Assembly: GCA_012032575.1 (NCBI GenBank)
Contig: JAAUSP010000420.1
Location: 1 to 6,907 of the forward strand
Direction: 5' to 3'
Length of the DNA stretch: 6,907 bases
Source: Anaerolineales bacterium
GTDB lineage: Bacteria > Chloroflexota > Anaerolineae > 4572-78 > J111
Shown here: positions 1 to 5,791 of the stretch, piece by piece
How the letters are laid out: the number at the start of each line of letters is the position of its first letter
Position numbering within the stretch: position 1 is the first letter of the stretch
Program-made: the position numbers and the translations under genes
The notes under the pieces: generated by a model
What the model saw: only the letters and a program-made list of their open reading frames with translations
Database searches by the model: none
Told to the model about the DNA's origin: nothing

Positions 1-22
1 CCTCAATTAGTTTTTCTTTCAT
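1..22 (-). CDS. 5' end of a gene controlled by the cobalamin riboswitch (partial)
   Basis: Only seven codons are visible (MKEKLIE) before the gene leaves the window on the left. The start is supported by an AAAGGGAG Shine-Dalgarno sequence ending 7 nt before the ATG. The gene is the first one downstream, on the same strand, of the cobalamin aptamer and terminator at 150-372, so a role in B12 or corrinoid transport, synthesis or use, or a B12-dependent or B12-independent isozyme, is inferred from position alone. There are too few residues to name the product. No signal peptide can be judged. Confidence 0.55.
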
Positions 23-35
23 GGGTCTACTCCCT

Positions 36-104
36 TTAATGATGAAACTTCGTCACATAATTTTTGAAAAGTCCAGGGTTTGCCCAAAAATTCCCTTTAT
101 TCAT
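36..104 (-). CDS. possible 22-codon leader ORF
   Basis: A short open frame starts at the ATG at 102-104 and ends with TAA at 36-38, reading MNKGNFWANPGLFKNYVTKFHH. It lies between the riboswitch terminator and the partial gene at 22. It is preceded by a 12-nt sequence (103-114, GAAGGAGGTGAT) that is almost fully complementary to the usual 16S rRNA 3' tail, but the GGAGG core is only 2 nt from the ATG, which is too close for efficient initiation. Its stop codon touches the Shine-Dalgarno of the next gene, which would suit translational coupling. The same frame also extends upstream to an ATG at 147-149 directly after the terminator U-tract, without any Shine-Dalgarno. No homology is recognised, and this may be a chance ORF. 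Confidence 0.22.
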   Translation of the reverse strand: MNKGNFWANPGLFKNYVTKFHH

Positions 105-114
105 CACCTCCTTC
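103..114 (-). promoter_or_regulatory. strong anti-SD complementary element in the riboswitch leader
   Basis: The minus strand reads GAAGGAGGTGAT, matching 11 consecutive bases of the canonical complement of the 16S rRNA 3' end (AAGGAGGTGAT). It lies about 80 nt upstream of the start codon at 22, which has its own Shine-Dalgarno. It could drive the short ORF starting at 104, serve as a ribosome standby site, or be a regulated SD. The spacing to the nearest ATG is unusually short. Confidence 0.4.
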
Positions 115-149
115 GAGTCAGTTCGCGGCCCCCAGCCGGTTTTAATCAT

Positions 150-190
150 AAAAAAGGGTGATTGATGCAATGATTACATCAATCACCCTC
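150..190 (-). terminator. intrinsic terminator of the cobalamin riboswitch
   Basis: Bases 155-167 and 177-189 form a perfect 13-bp inverted repeat (AGGGTGATTGATG as one arm) with a 9-nt loop. On the minus strand it is followed at once by six U residues (150-155). The plus strand has no T-run after the stem, so it works for minus-strand transcription. It sits 28 nt after the 3' strand of aptamer helix P1 and before the downstream gene, the position expected of a transcription-attenuating expression platform. Confidence 0.85.
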
Positions 191-214
191 TCTACCACGG
201 AGCGTGTGTGATTG
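180..214 (-). promoter_or_regulatory. candidate antiterminator of the riboswitch
   Basis: On the minus strand CAATCAC at 208-214, a few bases after P1 of the aptamer, can pair with GTGATTG at 180-186, which is part of the 5' arm of the terminator. The loop between them holds a small hairpin (CACG/CGTG, 196-199 with 203-206). The CAATCAC copy duplicates part of the terminator's own 3' arm. Such a competing pairing would form first during transcription and hold the terminator open; ligand binding would have to disrupt it. The pairing is seen in the sequence; its function is inferred. Confidence 0.45.
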
Positions 215-217
215 GAG

Positions 218-372
218 CGGTAAGGTAGGTAGTCTGGCTTAATTAGCGTAGCGCTGATACTATCGGTGTAAAAAGTAGCGACATTGCTAATTTACAGTTG
301 CGGGACAGCGCCGGATTTGCACCGGCTTCCCCTTTTTAGCCTGGTTTGCTAACCAGGACGCCTTACCTGGAC
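218..372 (-). promoter_or_regulatory. cobalamin (B12) riboswitch aptamer
   Basis: Read on the minus strand, the region has the hallmarks of the cobalamin riboswitch family. A 7-bp P1 closes the element (GGTAAGG at 361-367 with CCTTACC at 219-225). A P2 hairpin follows (340-357, CCTGGTT/AACCAGG arms). Then comes the conserved core, including GGGAAGCCGGTG and CAAATCCGGCGCTGTCCC (302-330) and GCAACTGT (294-301), and the 3' element resembling AGCCAGGAGACCTGCC (about 225-240). The family binds adenosyl- or related cobalamins and usually represses downstream genes when B12 is plentiful. A terminator follows at 150-190, so control is probably by premature transcription termination. Confidence 0.93.
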
Positions 373-392
373 ACTTTTAATTTTTCAACTCA

Positions 393-420
393 ATATTATG
401 TTGTTTTGAACAGTAACCAA
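393..420 (-). promoter_or_regulatory. candidate promoter for the riboswitch transcript
   Basis: On the minus strand TTGGTT (415-420) and TAATAT (393-398) are separated by 16 bp, giving a moderate match to a housekeeping sigma-70-type promoter in an AT-rich stretch. A start site about 7 nt further on would begin the RNA some 15 nt before helix P1 of the aptamer, as expected. Matches are 4 of 6 for each box, so this is a plausible rather than a firm call. Confidence 0.4.
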
Positions 421-457
421 GTGATAAGTGTCCTTAATTCTCAATGACACTTATCAC
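421..457 (-). terminator. 12-bp inverted repeat after the isomerase gene, possible terminator
   Basis: GTGATAAGTGTC (421-432) and its exact reverse complement (446-457) flank a 13-nt loop, 8 nt beyond the isomerase stop codon. The position fits an end-of-operon hairpin for the hydrolase-isomerase transcript. Neither side has a clean T-run; the minus-strand tail is TTGGTTACTGTTC. It may be a weak or factor-assisted terminator, an mRNA-stabilising hairpin, or a protein-binding site, because it lies directly upstream of the candidate riboswitch promoter. Confidence 0.45.
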
Positions 458-465
458 CCAACGAC

Positions 466-1308
466 TCATTCCGCACCCAGCGACTTCAAATAAGCATAGC
501 TCTGTTTGACGTTCTCCTCACCGGCCACTTCCAGAGTGGTGTAACCGTCATAGCCGGCCGCTTTGAGCGCCTCGAACGAGCCTTTGATGTCTACCACCCC
601 CGTCCCCAGAGGAATCACGGCCATGCCGGCTCCAAAAATTTTGCCCCGCTGGGCTTCCATCTCCGCCGGCCAATCTTTCCAGTGAACGTGTTCGATTTTG
701 CTGCCCAGCCGCTTAATCATCTCGACCGGGTCGCCGCCGCCCAGCCAGCAGTTGCCGGTATCCATATTGATACCGAGCGCCTCGGAGTTGCACAACTCCA
801 GAATTTTCTCCATATAATCCACCGAATCGGTATACTTGCCGTGCGGCTCCAGCAGGATTTTTACCCCGTGGTCGGCGGCCATACGCAGCGGCTCGTACAG
901 CTTCTCACGGATGCTGAACAGCGCCTCTCGCTCCGACAGATTGTGCCCGAACTCGGTTTTGGGGTCGCCTTCGGTGGTGATAACGTGTTTGACGCCCATC
1001 GCCGCCGCTGCTCGCACGGCTTTGATAATTTGCGCCGTGCCGTAGCGCCACGGCGCTGCCGGGTCGAGCAGGTTAGCGTGAGCGCAAAAGCTGGTGATGG
1101 TCAAGCCGTGCTGCTCGAACATCCGCTTCAGATCAAACGGGTTGGCGTCGAGACTGGCCACGGCGGTAAAGCCAAATTCGACGCCCAGGCAGCCGCCGTC
1201 GGTGTTGTCGGTCACATCGGCGTACTTAAAGCCCCACTCCTGAATCCGGCTCAATTGGTGATCCAGCACCGAAAAAGGATCAATCAAGGCAAAACATCCG
1301 ACTTTCAT
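466..1308 (-). CDS. sugar phosphate isomerase/epimerase (xylose isomerase-like TIM barrel)
   Basis: This 280-residue protein belongs to the AP-endonuclease-2/xylose isomerase-like TIM-barrel family, which includes tagatose/psicose 3-epimerases, hydroxypyruvate isomerase and inosose dehydratase. The metal-binding set is visible: E154 in LLEPHG, D183 in NMDTGN, H209 in HVHWKD and E260 in TLEVAG. E154 and E260 are the likely acid/base pair for moving protons between neighbouring sugar carbons. There is no signal peptide, so it is cytoplasmic. The start at 1306-1308 is chosen because AAAGGAG lies 7 nt upstream. A frame-compatible ATG at 1312-1314 is only 1 nt from that SD, and an upstream one at 1410 would overlap the preceding gene by 76 nt and add residues without family character. 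It follows the lipoprotein hydrolase gene by 26 nt, so the two are likely one operon. The exact substrate cannot be read from the sequence. Confidence 0.9.
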   Translation of the reverse strand: MKVGCFALIDPFSVLDHQLSRIQEWGFKYADVTDNTDGGCLGVEFGFTAVASLDANPFDLKRMFEQHGLTITSFCAHANLLDPAAPWRYGTAQIIKAVRAAAAMGVKHVITTEGDPKTEFGHNLSEREALFSIREKLYEPLRMAADHGVKILLEPHGKYTDSVDYMEKILELCNSEALGINMDTGNCWLGGGDPVEMIKRLGSKIEHVHWKDWPAEMEAQRGKIFGAGMAVIPLGTGVVDIKGSFEALKAAGYDGYTTLEVAGEENVKQSYAYLKSLGAE

Positions 1309-1334
1309 TTTCATTCTCCTTTGAACAAATATAT

Positions 1335-2267
1335 TTACGATAGTTTGGTATTTAAGAAATCCAGCACCGTTTGGATGTTGCTCTCGCTCTGGAAGACGGC
1401 CGTGAACCACCCGTCCCCGTGACCAACCCCAACCAGTAAGTCATATTGAACATCCAGCCCGGCGGCAGTGAGGGCATCGGCCAGCATTTTGGTATTCTCA
1501 ACCGGCACGGTGCAGTCCTGATCACCCTTCTGGATCAAAAAGGGTGGGTCATCAGAACTAATGTAAGTGATCGGGTTAGCTTTTTGCACCAGTTCTGGCA
1601 CGGCGGGGACCGCTGCTCCCAGATATACCGACTCAAACGAATCGGCCTCATTATGCTTTTGATCGCTGGCCGAACAGCCCTGCGCTTTGGCCTGGGCGTC
1701 CATCTGTCCAAAATCGGTGGGGCCAAACCAATTAATGACCGCCTGCACCCGGCTCGATACGCCCGCATTGCCCAGGCTGGGGTCATCAAATTCCGCCACA
1801 TCGCCGCTGGTACCCAGCATTGAGGCCAGATTTCCACCCGCAGATTGTCCAAACGCCGCAATCTTATCGGGATTCAATTTGTATTGGGCCGCATTGGCGC
1901 GTAAAAATCGAACGGCGGACTTGGCGTCGAGAACTGCCGCCGGAAACTGCGCCTCACCCGACAGGCGATAGTCAATACTGGCGATGGCATAGCCGGCATC
2001 CAGCAAGCGCTTGCCCAAAGCCTGATCTACCATGCTCTTATCACCCAGCTTGAAACCGCCGCCATGAATATTAACAACTACCGGGAACGGCCCCGCACCA
2101 GATGGCACGTATAGGTCTAATTTCTGGGTGCCGGCGTTATCAACATAGGCCACATCTTTGTAAGTTGGGGTCAGGCTGGAACCACCGCATCCAGCAAGAA
2201 AACTAATCGCCAACAGTCCCCCCAACAGCACGACAAAAACCGTAACGAACCCTTTTTTCAGAAACAT
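1335..2267 (-). CDS. secreted lipoprotein alpha/beta hydrolase (carboxylesterase/BD-FAE-like)
   Basis: This 310-residue protein begins with a lipoprotein signal: KK at 4-5, a hydrophobic stretch to about 25, and lipobox LAGC with C27 as the lipidated cysteine. It should be anchored on the outer face of the cytoplasmic membrane. The hydrolase domain spans about 35-308. It has an HGGG oxyanion motif at 68-71, nucleophile elbow GQSAGG with S142, probable acid D251 in GDQDCTVP, and H283 in GVGHGDGWF. The fold and motifs match esterases of the BD-FAE/acetylesterase group, which remove acyl or feruloyl groups from polysaccharides or small esters; the substrate here is unknown. C198 and C252 are placed as a paired disulfide would be in related secreted esterases (inference). 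It is the first gene of the operon with the isomerase, divergent from the AraC-type regulator. The SD is only moderate (AGAGAAG). Confidence 0.88.
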   Translation of the reverse strand: MFLKKGFVTVFVVLLGGLLAISFLAGCGGSSLTPTYKDVAYVDNAGTQKLDLYVPSGAGPFPVVVNIHGGGFKLGDKSMVDQALGKRLLDAGYAIASIDYRLSGEAQFPAAVLDAKSAVRFLRANAAQYKLNPDKIAAFGQSAGGNLASMLGTSGDVAEFDDPSLGNAGVSSRVQAVINWFGPTDFGQMDAQAKAQGCSASDQKHNEADSFESVYLGAAVPAVPELVQKANPITYISSDDPPFLIQKGDQDCTVPVENTKMLADALTAAGLDVQYDLLVGVGHGDGWFTAVFQSESNIQTVLDFLNTKLS

Positions 2268-2290
2268 CGCTTCTCTGCCTTTTAATTTTG

Positions 2291-2307
2291 AATTGGGTCA
2301 ATTTGAC
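2291..2307. promoter_or_regulatory. overlapping inverted repeats, candidate operator
   Basis: In the divergent promoter region, GTCAA-T-TTGAC (2297-2307) is an inverted repeat with a one-base centre. It overlaps a second one, AATTG-GGT-CAATT (2291-2303). The first contains the -35 box proposed for the regulator gene, so a protein bound here could block or shape transcription in both directions. AraC-family proteins more often bind direct repeats, so the binding protein is not established. Confidence 0.3.
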
Positions 2308-2331
2308 TATATTACAAAATCTACTTAGAGT
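2303..2331 (+). promoter_or_regulatory. candidate promoter of the AraC-type regulator
   Basis: TTGACT (2303-2308, 5 of 6 to consensus) and TAGAGT (2326-2331, 4 of 6) are separated by 17 bp, upstream of the plus-strand regulator gene. The implied 5' untranslated region is about 40 nt. The whole divergent region between the hydrolase start (2267) and the regulator start (2379) is AT-rich. On the minus strand a TAATAT at 2309-2314 could be the -10 of the hydrolase operon, but no well-spaced -35 is seen, as expected for an activator-dependent promoter. Confidence 0.45.
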
Positions 2332-2378
2332 CTTTCACAATCAGCGGGTGGTAAATTTTAAACATGGAGGTTGGGGTT

Positions 2379-3413
2379 ATGGCTGACATGCCGGTTATCT
2401 TCCAGGATAAAGATAAGGTTTATTATGCCGATACCTGCGAGCCGCTAAAAGCTGCGGCCCACCGGAATGAACTCTCCCTGCTGGCCTGGTCGCGGGGCAG
2501 CTATCCCGGCTTGCGCCTCCCCGATGGCCCTCTGCCCGAAGTGCGCTCGCTGGGTATATGGGATGCGGCCCGTCCCCAATCCTGGGGCCTGGATTTGCAT
2601 TGCAATGAAGGGATCGAATTTACCTATCTGGCCAGAGGCAAAACCGGCTTTGAAGTGGATGGCAAAAACTGGCTGCTCAAAAAGGGCGATTTGACCATTA
2701 CCCGCCCCTGGCAGTTCCACCGGGTGGGCAATCCAAACGTGGGGGCCAGCCGGCTGTACTGGCTCATTCTCGACGTGAACGTGCGCCGGCCCAATCAACC
2801 CTGGCATTGGCCGGCCTGGCTGGTTTGCTCGCCGGATGACCTCAAGCAGTTAACCCGCCTGCTGGCCCACAACGAGCAGCCCGTCTGGCCCGCCGATGAG
2901 GACATCGCCCAATGTTTTGGTCGCCTGGCCGAGTTGTTGGAAAGCCAGCAGCCGGAAAGCAGTGAAACCAGGCTTAAATTGTATATTAATCAGTTGATTA
3001 TCGCCGTGATGGAGATGCTGCAACAAAAACGTATCCCGCTCGACAGCCGTCTGTCAACCTCGCAGCGGGCGGTGGAAATGTTTCTGGCGGCGCTGCCGGA
3101 TCATACGGTTTACGATTGGGATTTAAGGGCGATGGCGCAGCAGTGTGGGTTGTCGCGCAGCCAATTTTCCAGCTATTGCAAGCAGCTTACCAATATGACT
3201 CCGATTGAATACTTAACCCACTGCCGTTTGGAATTAGCCACCCGGCTGCTGCTGGCGCATCAGACTATGAGCATTACCGAGATTGCTTTTGCCTGCGGCT
3301 TCAATTCGAGCCAATATTTTGCCACAGTTTTTCAATCTCGCTGGGGCTGTTCGCCTTCTGATTTTAGGAGTCAACGGATGAAAACAGAACCCGCTGCCCT
3401 GTTACCGGCATAG
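2379..3413 (+). CDS. AraC-family transcriptional regulator with cupin sensor domain
   Basis: This 344-residue cytoplasmic DNA-binding protein has an N-terminal cupin-type ligand domain (about 55-135, with HCNEGIEFTYLARG and KKGDLTITRPWQFHRVG) and a C-terminal AraC/XylS domain with two helix-turn-helix units (about 249-275 and 299-330, the latter containing ITEIAFACGFNSSQYF and the usual G-x-SPSDFR ending). Proteins of this type commonly sense sugars and switch neighbouring catabolic genes. Divergent transcription from the hydrolase-isomerase operon suggests that operon is its target (inference). The start at 2379 is preferred because GGAGG at 2366-2370 is 8 nt upstream of it; an in-frame ATG at 2364 would contain that SD and has none of its own. 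Its TAG stop abuts the stop codon of the convergent response regulator gene with no base between. Confidence 0.92.
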   Translation: MADMPVIFQDKDKVYYADTCEPLKAAAHRNELSLLAWSRGSYPGLRLPDGPLPEVRSLGIWDAARPQSWGLDLHCNEGIEFTYLARGKTGFEVDGKNWLLKKGDLTITRPWQFHRVGNPNVGASRLYWLILDVNVRRPNQPWHWPAWLVCSPDDLKQLTRLLAHNEQPVWPADEDIAQCFGRLAELLESQQPESSETRLKLYINQLIIAVMEMLQQKRIPLDSRLSTSQRAVEMFLAALPDHTVYDWDLRAMAQQCGLSRSQFSSYCKQLTNMTPIEYLTHCRLELATRLLLAHQTMSITEIAFACGFNSSQYFATVFQSRWGCSPSDFRSQRMKTEPAALLPA

Positions 3414-4577
3414 TCACTCTGCTTCCGGGGTGCTGGCGTTAACCCGGATGTACAGCGGTTCCCTGATCCCAACGCCGCCGGCAAAGTTGCGCAGGCGGAT
3501 CAGGGTGGTAAAGGTGACTTCTTCCCCTTGCTGAACCAGCAAGACCCCATTTCTCGACCAAACGTCCCGGTCAAGCACCATGCCTAACTCAAGTTCAACC
3601 AACCTTATCTCTCTGAATTCGTAAATAACTTCACTCTGAGCCGCGCTGCCCAGAACGGCTAATAGATAAGGATTGTATTCGTCGGGCCGCTTGCCCAGGA
3701 TCGTCAGGGCGGCCTGTTCTGACAAACCCTGAATAATTTGTTGGTCAAGGTCCAGGGCTAATCTGATCAGTTGCGCACCCAGAGCGATGATGTCTTTGTC
3801 GGAGTTTAATTGCTGGGGTGAAACAGGGGAATGACTGTAAGGCTGAAGCTGGTTTTCGATCATTTGGGCAATAAGCTCCATACGGGGAATATGGGCCAGG
3901 AGTTGTCGCCCCACTGCCGGATGTTCGAGAAAGGCTTTTTGTTCCGCCTCAGTCAAAGGGATTCTGGCTTCAATTTTGTTAATAATTTCATGCGGCAGGC
4001 CAATATAGCCAATCTGGCAGAGCATAGCCGCCAGTTTGAACCGCCAGACGTCAGGCAGTTGGAGCTGAGTCGCCATTTGACCGACCCAGTTCGTAATACG
4101 ATTGGCCCGGCTAAATACAATCGGATTGGACAGGCTTAGTATTTCAATCAAAAGTTTGACGCTGCCGTTTAAGGTTTTTTCCAGCAGCTCTCGTTCAGCC
4201 GTCACCAGGCGGTATTGTTCAATACCTGCTTTCAAAACCCTGGTCATAATGTCTATTGGGCACGGCTTGGTCAAAAAGCGAAAGATGTTGCCTTGATTCA
4301 CGGCGTCAATAGCTGTCTGAAGATCGGCGTTTCCGGTTAACATGACCCGTATTGTGTGGGGCGTGCGTTTTTTAACCTCAGCCAGAAATTGGACGCCATC
4401 CATCTGCGGCATACGCATATCGGCGACAACTATCGCATAAGGGCCGGCCTGGTCAATTGCCTCAAGTCCTTGCTGGCCGCTAAGCGCAGTGACGATTTGG
4501 AAGTTATTTTGTAAAAGCCGGGTGTAGCCCCGTAAAATTTGGGGATCATCATCCACCAACAGAATTTGTTCGGCCAT
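3414..4577 (-). CDS. response regulator: receiver domain plus degenerate HD-GYP-like domain
   Basis: This 387-residue protein has an N-terminal receiver domain (1-120) with acidic D9-D11, phospho-acceptor D53 in VADMRMP, T81 and K104 in FLTKPC. A helical region with HD-GYP-type layout covers about 135-310, but its metal ligands are gone. Where the family has a LHDIGKIGIP-like motif, it reads LCQIGYIGLP (HD replaced by C187-Q188, K by Y191), and the later HHExxDGxGYP block is replaced by an unrelated stretch around 239-250. HP at 219-220 survives. The C-terminal 326-379 segment has the pattern GMVL-DV-G-LL-G-T-I-RL found in HD-domain signalling proteins. It is predicted not to hydrolyse cyclic-di-GMP and probably acts by protein contact or ligand binding. 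It has no DNA-binding domain. Its ATG overlaps the previous stop by one base (TAATG), with SD AGGAGG 7 nt upstream inside the preceding gene. Confidence 0.85.
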   Translation of the reverse strand: MAEQILLVDDDPQILRGYTRLLQNNFQIVTALSGQQGLEAIDQAGPYAIVVADMRMPQMDGVQFLAEVKKRTPHTIRVMLTGNADLQTAIDAVNQGNIFRFLTKPCPIDIMTRVLKAGIEQYRLVTAERELLEKTLNGSVKLLIEILSLSNPIVFSRANRITNWVGQMATQLQLPDVWRFKLAAMLCQIGYIGLPHEIINKIEARIPLTEAEQKAFLEHPAVGRQLLAHIPRMELIAQMIENQLQPYSHSPVSPQQLNSDKDIIALGAQLIRLALDLDQQIIQGLSEQAALTILGKRPDEYNPYLLAVLGSAAQSEVIYEFREIRLVELELGMVLDRDVWSRNGVLLVQQGEEVTFTTLIRLRNFAGGVGIREPLYIRVNASTPEAE

Positions 4578-5791
4578 TATTTATCCTCCTCTTGAAGAAC
4601 CTTCTGGCTCAGCTCGCGCCAGAGTGGCAGCCGCTGTAGACAATTAAGTTCAGTTAAATAGCCGGTATCAATTTGAGGCAACAAGCCCCAATCCAGGCAG
4701 GGGCGAGCTTCACAGGTCAGGACATCGGCGATGTGGACCACGGTTAGCGGGCTAAACTGCTTGTTGAGGTTTTGCAATGGGTTGTGGTGAAAAGCCAGTG
4801 CCTCGACCACCGGATTAGGCAGACCCCAAATGCCTAATAAATAAGCGCCAACTTCGGGATGGGTGGCGGTAAAAACCTGCCGTTCTGCTTCGAGCAGGTC
4901 AAGATTTTGAGTATAGACCAAGTTGAGAACTTCATTATACTCGTCAGGTAGATTGGTCGCCAGAATCAGTTGGCCCACATCGTGGAGCAGCCCGGCTGTA
5001 AAAGTATGATCTATAAACTGCTGGGGAACTTGCTCGACTTCGGCAATCCGCTTGGCCAGCATGGCTACGGCCAGGCTATGTTCTTGCAGTTGGGTCAGCG
5101 ACACACCGCCCAATTGGCTTGAGCCAAATTGACTAAAAATATGTACGGAAAGGGTCAGCGCCTTGATGGTATCCAGGCCCAACAACATCACCGCCTGGGT
5201 AGGATCAGAAATGTGCCGTCGCAGTCCAAAAAAAGCTGAATTGACCAACTGCAACATCTTGGCCGTCATCCCAATATCCTGAGCAATGATCTGCCCTATT
5301 TTTTTGACCGAGGCTTGCGGCGATTGGATCTCCTGAATAAGTTGATTAAACAGGTGAGGCGGGCTGGGGAGCGTTTTTAATTTTGAAACCAGTTGTTTCA
5401 ATTTGGGAGAATTTAACACCCGGCGCAAGGCTACAGCTTGGGTCAGCGTAGATTTTAGCGTCTCTGGTTCGCACGGTTTAGCCAGAAATTGATGAGCCAG
5501 GCCCACCGCGCGCAAGGCCATTTCTTTATCGGTTTGGCCCGATAGCGCCAGTCGAATGGTTTGCGGATAGCGCTCTCGCACTTCGCGCAAAAGCGCTTCC
5601 CCGTCCATACCCGGCATGCGAATATCAGTAACCAGGACATCACAGGGGTGGTCAGCCAGAATCGCCAGAGCTTCAGGCCCACTTTCGGCGGCCAGAATTT
5701 CCCATTCGTCAGACATGACTAATTGGCGGTGCAGACCGCGCAAAACTCTTGGCTCGTCATCTACCAGCAAAATTTGGATTCTATCCAACAT
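4577..5791 (-). CDS. response regulator: receiver domain plus HDOD domain
   Basis: This 404-residue protein carries a receiver domain at 1-125 (acidic D11-D12, phospho-acceptor D56 in VTDIRMP, S84, K105 in FLAKPC), then an HDOD domain at about 138-340. The latter shows the typical LPSPP start, the VNSAFFGLRRHISDPTQAV block (183-201), and GLLHDVGQLIL (267-277). Unusually for a family often degenerate here, H270-D271, H311 in HPEVG and H335-H336 are all present. HDOD proteins are signalling outputs linked to motility, stress or cyclic-nucleotide control; no DNA-binding domain exists, so output is likely protein-protein or enzymatic. The gene starts inside the end of the kinase gene (11-nt overlap), with GGAGG 6 nt before the ATG. 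It lies between the kinase and a second regulator in a coupled operon. Confidence 0.92.
   Translation of the reverse strand: MLDRIQILLVDDEPRVLRGLHRQLVMSDEWEILAAESGPEALAILADHPCDVLVTDIRMPGMDGEALLREVRERYPQTIRLALSGQTDKEMALRAVGLAHQFLAKPCEPETLKSTLTQAVALRRVLNSPKLKQLVSKLKTLPSPPHLFNQLIQEIQSPQASVKKIGQIIAQDIGMTAKMLQLVNSAFFGLRRHISDPTQAVMLLGLDTIKALTLSVHIFSQFGSSQLGGVSLTQLQEHSLAVAMLAKRIAEVEQVPQQFIDHTFTAGLLHDVGQLILATNLPDEYNEVLNLVYTQNLDLLEAERQVFTATHPEVGAYLLGIWGLPNPVVEALAFHHNPLQNLNKQFSPLTVVHIADVLTCEARPCLDWGLLPQIDTGYLTELNCLQRLPLWRELSQKVLQEEDK

Noticed and set aside
302..330. tRNA T-arm-like sequence (GCCGGTGCAAATCCGGC)
   Set aside because: No acceptor stem, anticodon arm or CCA context surrounds it; it is the conserved core of the cobalamin aptamer.
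1309..1410. Longer N-terminus for the isomerase starting at 1410
   Set aside because: It would overlap the hydrolase gene by 76 nt and has no family similarity, whereas a strong SD marks the ATG at 1306-1308.
682..1422. 246-codon plus-strand open frame opposite the isomerase gene
   Set aside because: It is antisense to a gene with a full set of catalytic motifs, lacks a recognisable domain, and its translation has shadow-frame composition.
2364..2378. Upstream ATG for the AraC-type regulator
   Set aside because: It contains the GGAGG that serves the ATG at 2379 and has no Shine-Dalgarno of its own.
2445..2807. 120-codon minus-strand open frame inside the AraC-type gene
   Set aside because: It lies opposite the conserved cupin domain, shows no SD or motif, and is best explained as a shadow of the coding strand.
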